From contig JACZRS010000002.1 in assembly GCA_022574595.1 (NCBI GenBank), positions 124,001 to 188,000 on the forward strand: a stretch of DNA of 64,000 nt. The letters run 5' to 3'. Source of the stretch: Planctomycetota bacterium. Lineage in GTDB: Bacteria > Planctomycetota > Phycisphaerae > Phycisphaerales > SM1A02. Below the pieces are notes generated by a model that was not told the DNA's origin, did no database searches, and saw nothing but the letters and a program-made list of their open reading frames with translations. How positions within the stretch are numbered: the first letter of the stretch is position 1; each line of letters begins with the position of its first letter. Of this stretch, positions 17,394 through 25,524 are shown piece by piece. A program made the position numbers and the translations under genes.

Positions 17394-20300
17394 ATGAGCT
17401 TATCCTTCTCAAATGCAATGATTTCTACTAATAGACGAGGCTCAACCTCGTTGTCCTTAGGCGCGTTAATCCTGACGCTCTTTGCAGGGTGTTCTGACCG
17501 GGAGGCAACAACATCGCCTGCACCAACATTATCAACCACTCTGTCCACACAAGGATCGATCGAATCAATTCCACTTACAAAATCAATTCAACATCACGCG
17601 CGTAGCTTTGTCAGCCTGTCGCCAGAACAAACAGGAATAGATTTCCTAAACCGATTCGATTGGGGTAATAAACGTAAAAACCTTTACCAACACGGCTATG
17701 CCGGCGGCGGAGTGTGTATTGGCGATTATGATGGAGATGGTAAACCCGATATTTATTTAGTGAGTCAAGTTGGGCGCGATCGACTATATCGACAAGTGGG
17801 GAATCTGAAGTTTGAGGATGTTACCGACGCTGCTGGAATTGATAGTGCGATTAATTGGGGGACCGGAGCAATCTTTGCAGATATCAACAACGATGGGCAG
17901 CTTGATCTTTATGTCTGCAATTATGATGCGCCTAATAAGTTATACATAAACCAAGGTGATGGAACGTTTATAGAGTCGGCTACAAGTTACGGACTAGATT
18001 TTCATGGTGCCAGCATTATGGCCGGTTTTGCGGATTATGACTTAGATGGCGATCTTGATCTATATTTGCTGACCAATCGTTTATATCCAGGGCCAACTGA
18101 GGATATTCCTAAAACGCAGCAGGTTAATGGCAAAGTTCAGCTTGCGCCCGGCCTTGAGGAAATGTTCTTTATACAGCAGCGAAACATCAACGGCGAATTA
18201 CAGAAATTCATCGTCAAAGCAGGACAACGCGATTATCTTTATCGCAATGATGGTAATGGTTCGTTTATTGATGTGTCAAAGCAAGCTGGCATTTCGGGAA
18301 ACCATCCCGGTTTATCCGCAACTTGGTGGGATTATGATAACGATGGTTGGCCTGACCTTTATGTATGTAACGATTTTTGGGATGCGGATCGGTTGTATCA
18401 CAATAATAAAGATGGAACTTTTACCGATATGTTAGCTGAGGCTCTGCCTCACACACCTTGGTTTTCAATGGGTGCTGATTTTGCGGACATTAATAATGAT
18501 GGGCTGTTTGATTTTCTCGCAGCCGACATGTCCGCAACGACTCATTTCATGTCCAAGCTGATGATGGGTGATATGAACGAGTCACGCTGGTTTCTTGAAA
18601 GTGCTCAGCCTCGCCAATACATGCGAAATGCATTATATCTAAATACCGGCACAGACCGCTTTATGGAGATCGGTTTCTTATCGAACTTGGCCAGCACCGA
18701 TTGGACGTGGTCGGTTAAGTTCGGCGATCTTGATAATGATGGCTTAAATGATGTGTTTTTTACAAACGGCACAGCCAACCATAGCTTTGACCCCGATTTA
18801 ACCCGTAAGTTACGATCAGCAGCAAGGCAGCGTAATACCGATCCGGTAACAGCTTGGGAAACACAATGGGAAATTTTTAGAACGGTAGAGCCACGCCGCG
18901 AAGAGAATCTTGTATTTAAGAATGAGGGCGATCTTCATTTTGAAAACAAGAGCAAACAATGGGGGCTTGATAAGCAAAGCATTAGCTTTGGAGCTGCGTA
19001 TAGCGACCTTGATCGTGATGGTGATCTTGACTTAGTTGTAAGCAATATCGATGATCCGGTGAGTATTTATCGCAATGATGTAGCAACTAGTAGTAGCGTA
19101 TTGATTCGGCTTGTGGGATCAAGGAGCAACCGATTCGGCATTGGTGCCACAATTACGATTAAGACAGGTGAACAAACGCAGGTCAGGCAACTCTCTCCCA
19201 CGCGTGGTTATATGTCCGCCAATGAACCGATCATTCATTTCGGATTGGGTGACAATGTGAGGATTGATTCGCTTACAATCAGTTGGCCGAGTGGCGAATG
19301 GCAACAATTTGAGCAGCTTGATGTTGATCGCTTTTATAAGATTACCGAGCCAGGCAAATTAAAATATCCAACTATTCGCATAAAACAGCACACACAATTT
19401 AGCGAAATCTCATCTGAAAGCGGCTTAATGTTTAGTAGCAAAGGTGAACAGCCGTTTGACGATTACAAGGTTCAGCCGTTGTTACCTGCAAAGTTATCAC
19501 AGCTAGGGCCGGGCTTGGCCTGGGGTGATGCGGATGGTGATGGTGATGATGATCTATTTGTTGGCGGATCTGCCGGCTTTAGTGGCGCACTATTTATCAA
19601 CAACGGTAATGGGAAGTTTAAAAAACAAGCGACCGGCCCATGGATTAACCACAAAGCCTGCGAAGATATGGGTCAATTGTGGATCGATGTCGATGGCGAT
19701 GGTGACATGGATCTATATGTCGCAAGCGGAAGCTATGAATTTGAAATTGGCGATCCGAGGTTGAGGGATCGGCTGTACCTAAACCAAGGCGGTGGCAAGT
19801 TTGTAAAGTCTCAGCCCGGTGCACTACCTGATGTCTCAGATTGCACAAGTGTAGTAGTAGCAGGGGATTACGATCACGATGGTGATCTGGATCTCTTTGT
19901 TGGAGCGAGGGTTATACCTGGTCAATATCCGCTAGCTCCAACAAGTCGATTATTGCGAAATGATAAGGGCATATTCGTTGATGTTACTGACATCGTAGCG
20001 CCGGGTCTCGATAAGGTGGGGCTTGTTACATCTGCGTTATGGTCTGATGCTGATAACGATGGCTTACTTGATCTTTTTGTAACGCTCGAATGGGGGCCGA
20101 TCTCTTTTTGGAGAAATACTGGCAAGGGTTTGGAAAATCAAACGCAATCCTCTGGCCTTGCGGATCGAACCGGTTGGTATAACAGCATCACCGGCAGTGA
20201 TCTTGATAACGATGGTGATATTGATTACATCGTGATGAACGCAGGGCTGAATAATAAATACCACGCCTCGCAAGATAAGCCTGCGCTTCTTTATTACGGC

Positions 20301-21185
20301 GATTTTCAAGGTAGTGGCAGAAAGACCCTTGTTGAAGCCAAGCCTGGCGAAAATGATTTATTGCCCATTCGTGGTTTGAGTTGTAGTTCCGAAGCTATGC
20401 CGTTTGTTAAACAGAAATTGCCTACATATAGAGCGTTTGCATCCGCATCACTTAGTGAGATTTATGCTGATCATAATTTAGGTGAAGCATTAGTCTTTAA
20501 AGCAACGGAATTACAAAGCGGAATTCTAATAAACCAAGGCGTAACAAACGGCCATGTTCGCTTTGCTTTTAAGCCACTACCTCACATTGCCCAAGCATCA
20601 CCCGGTTATGGCGTCGTTGCCAGTGATTTTGATGGAAATGGTAACTTAGATATTTACTTCGTGCAGAATTTCTTTGAGCGCGAACCAGAAACCGGCAGAT
20701 GGGATGGCGGCCTTAGTTTATTGCTTCTGGGAAATGGCCAATGTGAGTTTGAACCTATAAATATGGCATATTCTGGCCTAGTTGTACCGGGCGATGCCAC
20801 CGGAGCGACAATTTGCGATATAAATAATGATGGCCGACCTGACCTTGCAGTAACGCGCAATAACGATACAATGCTGATCTTTGAAAATGATCCGCTTATT
20901 GACGATGAACATGATTTTCTTGCTGTGAGGCTTGTTGGGGCAAAAGGAAATCCAACAGCAATAGGCTCGCGCGTTACTCTAATCGATAGCAATGGCAAAC
21001 AACAAACACAAGAGATCTACGCAGGCTCCGGCTATCTATCACAATCATCATCACAATTATTCTTCGGCACAGGCAAAATGCAAGAACCACTTGAGCTACA
21101 CATCCGCTGGCCTGATGGCAAAGAGACGATTCATAAAGTAGACATCGCTACGAAGAGAATAGTGTTGAATCATTACGGTAAATAA
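17394..21185 (+). CDS. FG-GAP/VCBS and ASPIC/UnbV (CRTAC1-like) lipoprotein
   Basis: A 1263-residue exported protein. The signal peptide ends in the lipobox LFAGC, so it should be lipid-anchored. The start may be ATG 17394 or 17418; neither has a clear ribosome-binding site. It has many FG-GAP/VCBS beta-propeller repeats with calcium-type DxDxDGxxD loops (DYDGDGKPDIY, DINNDGQLDLY, DADGDGDDDLF). Two ASPIC/UnbV domains follow each propeller block, near residues 565-650 (GYMSANEPIIHFGLG) and 1175-1258 (GYLSQSSSQLFFGTG). The protein therefore looks like two CRTAC1 units in tandem. Such proteins are abundant in Planctomycetota and are thought to serve in surface binding or adhesion. Its substrate is unknown. 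It stands alone, convergent with tmRNA. Confidence 0.85.
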   Translation: MSLSFSNAMISTNRRGSTSLSLGALILTLFAGCSDREATTSPAPTLSTTLSTQGSIESIPLTKSIQHHARSFVSLSPEQTGIDFLNRFDWGNKRKNLYQHGYAGGGVCIGDYDGDGKPDIYLVSQVGRDRLYRQVGNLKFEDVTDAAGIDSAINWGTGAIFADINNDGQLDLYVCNYDAPNKLYINQGDGTFIESATSYGLDFHGASIMAGFADYDLDGDLDLYLLTNRLYPGPTEDIPKTQQVNGKVQLAPGLEEMFFIQQRNINGELQKFIVKAGQRDYLYRNDGNGSFIDVSKQAGISGNHPGLSATWWDYDNDGWPDLYVCNDFWDADRLYHNNKDGTFTDMLAEALPHTPWFSMGADFADINNDGLFDFLAADMSATTHFMSKLMMGDMNESRWFLESAQPRQYMRNALYLNTGTDRFMEIGFLSNLASTDWTWSVKFGDLDNDGLNDVFFTNGTANHSFDPDLTRKLRSAARQRNTDPVTAWETQWEIFRTVEPRREENLVFKNEGDLHFENKSKQWGLDKQSISFGAAYSDLDRDGDLDLVVSNIDDPVSIYRNDVATSSSVLIRLVGSRSNRFGIGATITIKTGEQTQVRQLSPTRGYMSANEPIIHFGLGDNVRIDSLTISWPSGEWQQFEQLDVDRFYKITEPGKLKYPTIRIKQHTQFSEISSESGLMFSSKGEQPFDDYKVQPLLPAKLSQLGPGLAWGDADGDGDDDLFVGGSAGFSGALFINNGNGKFKKQATGPWINHKACEDMGQLWIDVDGDGDMDLYVASGSYEFEIGDPRLRDRLYLNQGGGKFVKSQPGALPDVSDCTSVVVAGDYDHDGDLDLFVGARVIPGQYPLAPTSRLLRNDKGIFVDVTDIVAPGLDKVGLVTSALWSDADNDGLLDLFVTLEWGPISFWRNTGKGLENQTQSSGLADRTGWYNSITGSDLDNDGDIDYIVMNAGLNNKYHASQDKPALLYYGDFQGSGRKTLVEAKPGENDLLPIRGLSCSSEAMPFVKQKLPTYRAFASASLSEIYADHNLGEALVFKATELQSGILINQGVTNGHVRFAFKPLPHIAQASPGYGVVASDFDGNGNLDIYFVQNFFEREPETGRWDGGLSLLLLGNGQCEFEPINMAYSGLVVPGDATGATICDINNDGRPDLAVTRNNDTMLIFENDPLIDDEHDFLAVRLVGAKGNPTAIGSRVTLIDSNGKQQTQEIYAGSGYLSQSSSQLFFGTGKMQEPLELHIRWPDGKETIHKVDIATKRIVLNHYGK

Positions 21186-21243
21186 ACTATTGAAATGGCA
21201 GATTATTGTCTGAACAGTGTGTGGATATAATTATCTCGATAAA

Positions 21244-21591
21244 TGGAGCCGGGGGGAATCGAACCCCCGTGCCGAAACAGTCAGCAAGCCGCGTCTACAC
21301 GTGTAGTCGTTATTTAATCTTGGTCAATTAAGCGATTAACGACAACCTCCTAAAAAACCATGGCATACAAGTTTCTCGTTCCGCCGAAGTATGCCAGCCC
21401 ATTGGAACCAGCCTGATAAGCGTCGATCGTAAACCCTATCAGACATCAAGCCTACGATCGTCACCGCGATTAAGCGGCGAGTGCTAACTGAGTGTCAGCA
21501 ATTATTAATTTGCATCCTTTTTACGTGGCAAGGATGCTCCACGACGCGCAGCGACAAGCTTTCCCTGTCCGGTCGAATCCAGTTCGGCCCC
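21244..21591 (-). ncRNA. ssrA: tmRNA (transfer-messenger RNA)
   Basis: The minus-strand 5' end GGGGCCGAACTGGATTCGAC and the 3' end GGTTCGATTCCCCCCGGCTCCA form a full seven-pair acceptor stem (one G-U) and a T-arm. The length is 348. The likely tag-coding frame is 21470-21499, reading ADTQLALAA then TAA, with GCT as resume codon. The AT-rich stretch just upstream has no other frame reaching that stop cleanly. The bases after the discriminator A are TTT, so the CCA tail is not encoded and must be added enzymatically. The RNA rescues stalled ribosomes with SmpB. Confidence 0.93.
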
Positions 21592-21610
21592 AGATGTCAA
21601 AGAAGATTAA

Positions 21611-21640
21611 GGCACTAGGCATTGGGCACTAGGCACTTGG
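21611..21640. repeat. Heptamer repeat cluster upstream of tmRNA
   Basis: Four consecutive seven-base units (GGCACTA, GGCATTG, GGCACTA, GGCACTT) plus GG begin 20 bases upstream of the tmRNA 5' end. They belong to the same family as the cluster at 15063-15194. They sit where the tmRNA promoter must be, so promoter elements may overlap them. Confidence 0.65.
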
Positions 21641-21707
21641 GTCAGAGAACTTACCTTGTAATAGTATGCGATATCTAGGGGCGGGTCTATCTGGGAGCGA
21701 GCGCTTA

Positions 21708-21735
21708 GGCGCCGCCCGCTGAAGCGGGCTGCGCC
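21708..21735. repeat. GC-rich palindrome (REP-like hairpin)
   Basis: GGCGC and GCGCC enclose CCCGC-TGAA-GCGGG, giving an outer five-pair and an inner five-pair stem with a small internal loop. It is much more GC-rich than its surroundings. It ends 14 bases before the next gene's start and has no T run, so it is not a standard terminator. It may be a REP-type element or affect translation of the ABM-domain gene. Confidence 0.5.
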
Positions 21736-21749
21736 GCGTATGATGTATA

Positions 21750-22085
21750 ATGAGCAATTTCGCACAAACACCTAAGCCACCCTATTACGCGGTTTTATTT
21801 GCTTCCAAAAGGAATGCGGATGATGAAGAGGGATATTGCGAGATGTCGGATCGTATGTTTGATCTTGCTGCTGATCAGCCGGGCTACATAGGTGTGGAAA
21901 CTGTATACGGCGAAGATGGATTCGGCATGACGGTTTCATACTGGGAAAGCCTCGATGCAATACGCAATTGGCGAAATAACACGGAACATAAAATCGCACA
22001 AGAGCTTGGCAAAACCAAGTGGTACGAAAAATATCAAATACGCATTTGCCTGGTCGAGAAGGAATACGGACTTCAGCGTGGTTAG
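21750..22085 (+). CDS. ABM-domain (antibiotic biosynthesis monooxygenase-like) protein
   Basis: A 111-residue protein of the dimeric alpha-beta barrel superfamily. YYAVLFASKR (strand 1), a helix with MFDLAADQPGYIGVET, then MTVSYWESLDAIRNWRNN match the YgiN/heme-monooxygenase-like ABM fold. Members include quinol monooxygenases and heme-degrading enzymes, but many are uncharacterised, so the reaction is not assigned. The ATG at 21750 has no clear ribosome-binding site and a GC-rich hairpin ends just upstream. The VOC-family gene follows after 33 bases and is probably co-transcribed. Confidence 0.8.
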   Translation: MSNFAQTPKPPYYAVLFASKRNADDEEGYCEMSDRMFDLAADQPGYIGVETVYGEDGFGMTVSYWESLDAIRNWRNNTEHKIAQELGKTKWYEKYQIRICLVEKEYGLQRG

Positions 22086-22118
22086 AACTAGGCGCTCTTT
22101 GTCTATGGAATTACGATT

Positions 22119-22487
22119 TTGACAATCATAGGCCTACATCATGCACAGATTACGATACCTAAAGGTAGTGAGGTAGAGGGTCGCGCATTTTATTGTGATG
22201 TCCTAAAGCTAGTTGAAATACCTAAGCCTGAGAGTTTGCAAGATCGTGGCGGTTTTTGGCTGCGCGCGGGAGATCACCAAGTGCATGTGGGAACCGAAGA
22301 GGTTGATGTTCGCAGTTCCACCAAAGCGCATCTTGCTTATGAAGTAACTGATCTTTCGTATTGGAGGGACGTTCTTCAAGAGCAAGGCTATGAGATTCTT
22401 ACAAGCGTACCCATCTCTGGCTTTGATCGCTTTGAATTCCGTGATCCATTCGGAAATCGTGTTGAATTAATACAACGGCTCGCTTAG
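22119..22487 (+). CDS. VOC-family (glyoxalase/dioxygenase-fold) protein
   Basis: The 122-residue product has the two beta-alpha-beta-beta-beta units of the vicinal oxygen chelate superfamily. The N-terminal metal-ligand position appears in IIGLHHAQITIPKG and the C-terminal one in FRDPFGNRVELIQ, the standard final strand of this family. Translation begins at TTG 22119, the only in-frame start that keeps the first strand. It could be a glyoxalase, dioxygenase or a binding protein; no substrate is evident. Its TAG stop overlaps the convergent adenylate-kinase-like stop by four bases. Confidence 0.82.
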   Translation: MTIIGLHHAQITIPKGSEVEGRAFYCDVLKLVEIPKPESLQDRGGFWLRAGDHQVHVGTEEVDVRSSTKAHLAYEVTDLSYWRDVLQEQGYEILTSVPISGFDRFEFRDPFGNRVELIQRLA

Positions 22488-23101
22488 CCCAACGGGTTTT
22501 CGAACATGTCGCGGCACATGGGGACTATGGCTTGTAAGACTTGCAGCAAGACTTCTGCAGGTGTGCCAATCGCGATGACTTCAGATACTAGATTTTTGTC
22601 ATAGCAATCCAATACCGGTGAGGTCTCTGCATCGTAAACTTCAAAGCGCTTGCGAATCACCTTTTCATCAGCATCATCTGCTCTGCCTTCTTTTTCAGCA
22701 CGCTTTTTCATTCGCTCTACTAGCTCATCGATGTCAGCTGCTTTTAGGTGAATGATGCGCAGAACATTGATGTACTGGTTTACGATCTTGGCCTGGTTTA
22801 CATTTCGTGGTATGCCATCGAGAAGCAGGATATCTACATCGGGCCTGAATTCGCCTAGTTCTATTATTCGATCCATATAGCCTTGCCAGGCTTTGATGGT
22901 GAACTCATCGGGGACCAGCAAACCTTTGGTGGAGTACTGGGTGAATTTTTGGCCTAGCTCGGAATCTTTATCGAGAGAGCGAAAGACATCGCCGGTGGCG
23001 AGGTGGTAAAAGCCTGGGATATTGCCAATGAGCTTTCCTTGGGTTCCCTTACCTACACCTGGTGCTCCAAATAGAAGTATGCTTTGGTATAGACATGTCA
23101 T
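22484..23101 (-). CDS. Adenylate-kinase-like nucleoside monophosphate kinase
   Basis: From ATG 23099-23101 (CGGAG site about ten bases upstream) the protein has 205 residues. A longer frame reaches 23221 but adds a featureless Gln/Ser-rich leader. The P-loop GAPGVGKGTQ, the ATGDVFR monophosphate-binding motif, LLLDGIPRNVNQA and the RADDADEKVIRKR segment define the adenylate kinase family. The LID region is the short form, without the Cys-type zinc LID of many bacterial Adk enzymes. It would interconvert NMP and ATP with NDP and ADP. Because GIPR replaces the usual GFPR and the gene is not near ribosomal genes, it may be a second Adk paralogue or use another NMP. It is divergent to recJ. Confidence 0.8.
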   Translation of the reverse strand: MTCLYQSILLFGAPGVGKGTQGKLIGNIPGFYHLATGDVFRSLDKDSELGQKFTQYSTKGLLVPDEFTIKAWQGYMDRIIELGEFRPDVDILLLDGIPRNVNQAKIVNQYINVLRIIHLKAADIDELVERMKKRAEKEGRADDADEKVIRKRFEVYDAETSPVLDCYDKNLVSEVIAIGTPAEVLLQVLQAIVPMCRDMFENPLG

Positions 23102-23236
23102 TGATGCTTGACTCCGCAAACCTTGCTGTGGCTGAACAGTATGGCTTGAAAGTTGTTCGGCGCAAAGTCCGGTTGGAGGCTTAGTAGAATTTTGTGCGTT
23201 GGCGTGATTGCTCATAACCAAGTATCGTCCTCATCC

Positions 23237-25000
23237 GTGCAAGGATTGACCAAACGATGGTTGTTTAGGCCTGGGCTGGAAACCCCGCCCAAGCTGCGCC
23301 AAAGTAGCATAATTCCGCTGATTGATCGCGTCTTTCGCGCCCGTGGACTGGATGGCGCTGAGATGGTCAGGCAATTTTGCCAGCCTAAGCTTACCGATTT
23401 ACACGATCCACAATTGCTTCCCAATATAGATTTAGCAGCGTCAAAGCTCGTTGAGACGATTCGATCAGGCAAAAACTTGGTGATCTTTGGCGATTATGAT
23501 GTGGATGGAATTGCAGGCACAGCAATCCTTTATCACGTTATCAAAGCCGTGGCTCCCGAGGCTAATCTAATAACTTATGTCCCGCATCGGCTGGAAGAAG
23601 GTTATGGGCTAAGTAGCCATGCACTTAGGCAGCTAAGAAATGATGGCGCGGATCTGGTTATTTCTGTTGATTGTGGGATAACAGCAGTCGAGCCAGCATT
23701 GGTCGCAAAGGAAATCGGCTTAGAGCTGATTATTACAGATCATCACTGTCCGCCTGAGGATGAAAACGACCTGCCAGACGCGTTAGCGATCGTGCATCCA
23801 TCTATAAAAGGCAGCGATTATCCATTTAGTGATCTTTGCGGCGCGGGTGTTGCGTTCAAACTAGCTTGGCATTTTGCTACCACTTGGTGCAATTCCAAGC
23901 GCGTGGGTGAATCGTTACAAAAAACTCTTTTGGATATGCTCCCCTTAGCAGCCTTGGGAACTATCGCGGATGTTGTTCCATTAGTTGGAGAGAATCGCAC
24001 CATAACCATGTTTGGCTTACGCTGGATAAAGCAGACGCCCATCGCGGGTCTGAAAGCCTTGATCGAAGTATCGGGACTTATGGATGATAATATCGATTCG
24101 GAAAAGGTTGGGTTTATTCTCGCGCCCCGGCTTAATGCCTGCGGAAGAATGGGGCACGCTGCGGATGCATTAAGGTTACTTACAACCTCACAGGGCGAGG
24201 AAGCAGTAACAATTGCCCAGCAGCTTACGCAACTAAATCGTAAGCGCCAAAAGACGCAACGAGATATTGTTGATCATGCAATACGCTTAGTTGAAGATTC
24301 GGGAATGGCGAATGATGATTGTCGTATGATCGTCCTGGCGCATGAATCGTGGCATCGTGGGGTTATTGGAATAGTTTGTTCCAGATTGGTGGAGAAATTC
24401 GGCCGACCAACCATTCTGCTTCAAAATGAAAACGGCATATGTAAAGGTTCAGCGCGAAGTATAGATGGATACTCAATCCACCAGGCGCTGCTTAGCTGCA
24501 ACGAATATCTACTAACCTATGGCGGGCATGATGCGGCTGCGGGCCTTACACTTGAATCCGCAAAACTAAACGCGTTTACCCAAGCGATCTCGCAGCACGC
24601 CAAGGCAAACATAACTGATGAGCAGCTAATTCCTGCGATTAATATAGATTGTGATGCGCAGCTTGCGGAGATTGATCTAGCGACAACTAAGCAGATAGCT
24701 GCGCTTTCACCGTTTGGTCGGGCTAATCCTAAACCAGCGATTCGTGTGCAGAAAACAACCATAGCGGAAGCTCCCAAACAAATCGGAAGCAACGGCAAGC
24801 ATCTTTCGCTACGTTTAAGACAGGATGATTCTAATTCAAGGAGCACGCTTCGCGCAGTATGGTGGAACGCAGGAAATCTCGCAAGCGATCTAGCAGCAGG
24901 CATGCACATTGATGTGGTAATCGAGCCAAAGATAAACGTATGGAACGGACGAACAAGCGTGGAAGGGGAGCTAAAGGACGTTCGGTTGTGTGATGTTTGA
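23237..25000 (+). CDS. recJ: Single-stranded-DNA-specific exonuclease RecJ
   Basis: The 587-residue enzyme degrades ssDNA 5' to 3' in recombination and mismatch repair. The DHH phosphoesterase domain carries FGDYDVDGIAGTA, the VDCGIT segment and ITDHHCPP, all metal-binding. The DHHA1 part includes HRGVIGIVCSRLVEKFG and YGGHDAAAGL, and a C-terminal OB-like domain follows. Family N-termini begin close to KRWLFRPG, so GTG 23237 (or TTG 23246) is preferred over ATG 23153. No start has a convincing ribosome-binding site. It is divergent from the adenylate-kinase-like gene and its stop lies only five bases from the convergent GAF gene. Confidence 0.9.
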   Translation: MQGLTKRWLFRPGLETPPKLRQSSIIPLIDRVFRARGLDGAEMVRQFCQPKLTDLHDPQLLPNIDLAASKLVETIRSGKNLVIFGDYDVDGIAGTAILYHVIKAVAPEANLITYVPHRLEEGYGLSSHALRQLRNDGADLVISVDCGITAVEPALVAKEIGLELIITDHHCPPEDENDLPDALAIVHPSIKGSDYPFSDLCGAGVAFKLAWHFATTWCNSKRVGESLQKTLLDMLPLAALGTIADVVPLVGENRTITMFGLRWIKQTPIAGLKALIEVSGLMDDNIDSEKVGFILAPRLNACGRMGHAADALRLLTTSQGEEAVTIAQQLTQLNRKRQKTQRDIVDHAIRLVEDSGMANDDCRMIVLAHESWHRGVIGIVCSRLVEKFGRPTILLQNENGICKGSARSIDGYSIHQALLSCNEYLLTYGGHDAAAGLTLESAKLNAFTQAISQHAKANITDEQLIPAINIDCDAQLAEIDLATTKQIAALSPFGRANPKPAIRVQKTTIAEAPKQIGSNGKHLSLRLRQDDSNSRSTLRAVWWNAGNLASDLAAGMHIDVVIEPKINVWNGRTSVEGELKDVRLCDV

Positions 25001-25005
25001 AATTA

Positions 25006-25473
25006 CTACTGCACTTGGTGATTCAAGCCGGCTGCATCGAGAACAGCAAGCAAGCCGCGCGCATCTGATTCATCGAAGGCCCCGACTTGCTGGGAATCTA
25101 CATCTAATACACCCCAGCAGGTTCCATCACTATTAAAACATGGGATTACGATTTCGGATTTATCGTCCGGATCGCAGGCTATGTAGTTTTCGCCAAGATC
25201 TGCTACATCATGGACTATGCGAGTTTGTTTAGTGGTTAGTGCCTGGCCGCACACACCATGCAGGCCGATGCGTGAGCAAGCAGGTTTATCGCGGCACGGG
25301 CCTAGAATTAATCGCTGATCGTCGGGTTGGCCTGGCTGATCGATATAAAATCCAACCCAGGAATAACCTTTATCACAAAACGCATCCCAAAGCGCATCGA
25401 CAACAATTTGCTGCGATGTAGATTCTTGCAATTGATTTACAACTGCTTGATAGTCTCTGATTGTTGACGACAT
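25006..25473 (-). CDS. GAF-domain free methionine-(R)-sulfoxide reductase-like protein
   Basis: A single GAF domain of 155 residues. The three cysteines used by the fRMsr family (YebR/Ykg9 type) can be matched: PACSRIG, GVCGQ and YIACDPDDKSEI, followed by FNSDGTCWGVLDVDS. The SEIVIP and VLDVDS strands are also typical. It should reduce free methionine-R-sulfoxide with thioredoxin. It follows the HD-GYP gene by 51 bases on the same strand and may be the last gene of that operon, which would link oxidative repair to the signalling genes by transcription only. Confidence 0.85.
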   Translation of the reverse strand: MSSTIRDYQAVVNQLQESTSQQIVVDALWDAFCDKGYSWVGFYIDQPGQPDDQRLILGPCRDKPACSRIGLHGVCGQALTTKQTRIVHDVADLGENYIACDPDDKSEIVIPCFNSDGTCWGVLDVDSQQVGAFDESDARGLLAVLDAAGLNHQVQ

Positions 25474-25524
25474 GGCAATATCATAGAACTCTTGCAGCCA
25501 ATAAATCCAAAGTGTTAATTGAAA

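Noticed and set aside
17246-17548. 100-codon minus-strand frame upstream of the FG-GAP lipoprotein
   Set aside because: It overlaps the signal-peptide codons of a well-supported gene, has no ribosome-binding site and shows no family features.
21244-21330. tRNA gene, because of the T-arm and acceptor-like sequence
   Set aside because: The matching 5' half is about 300 bases away and has the tmRNA start sequence, so it is the tmRNA tail.
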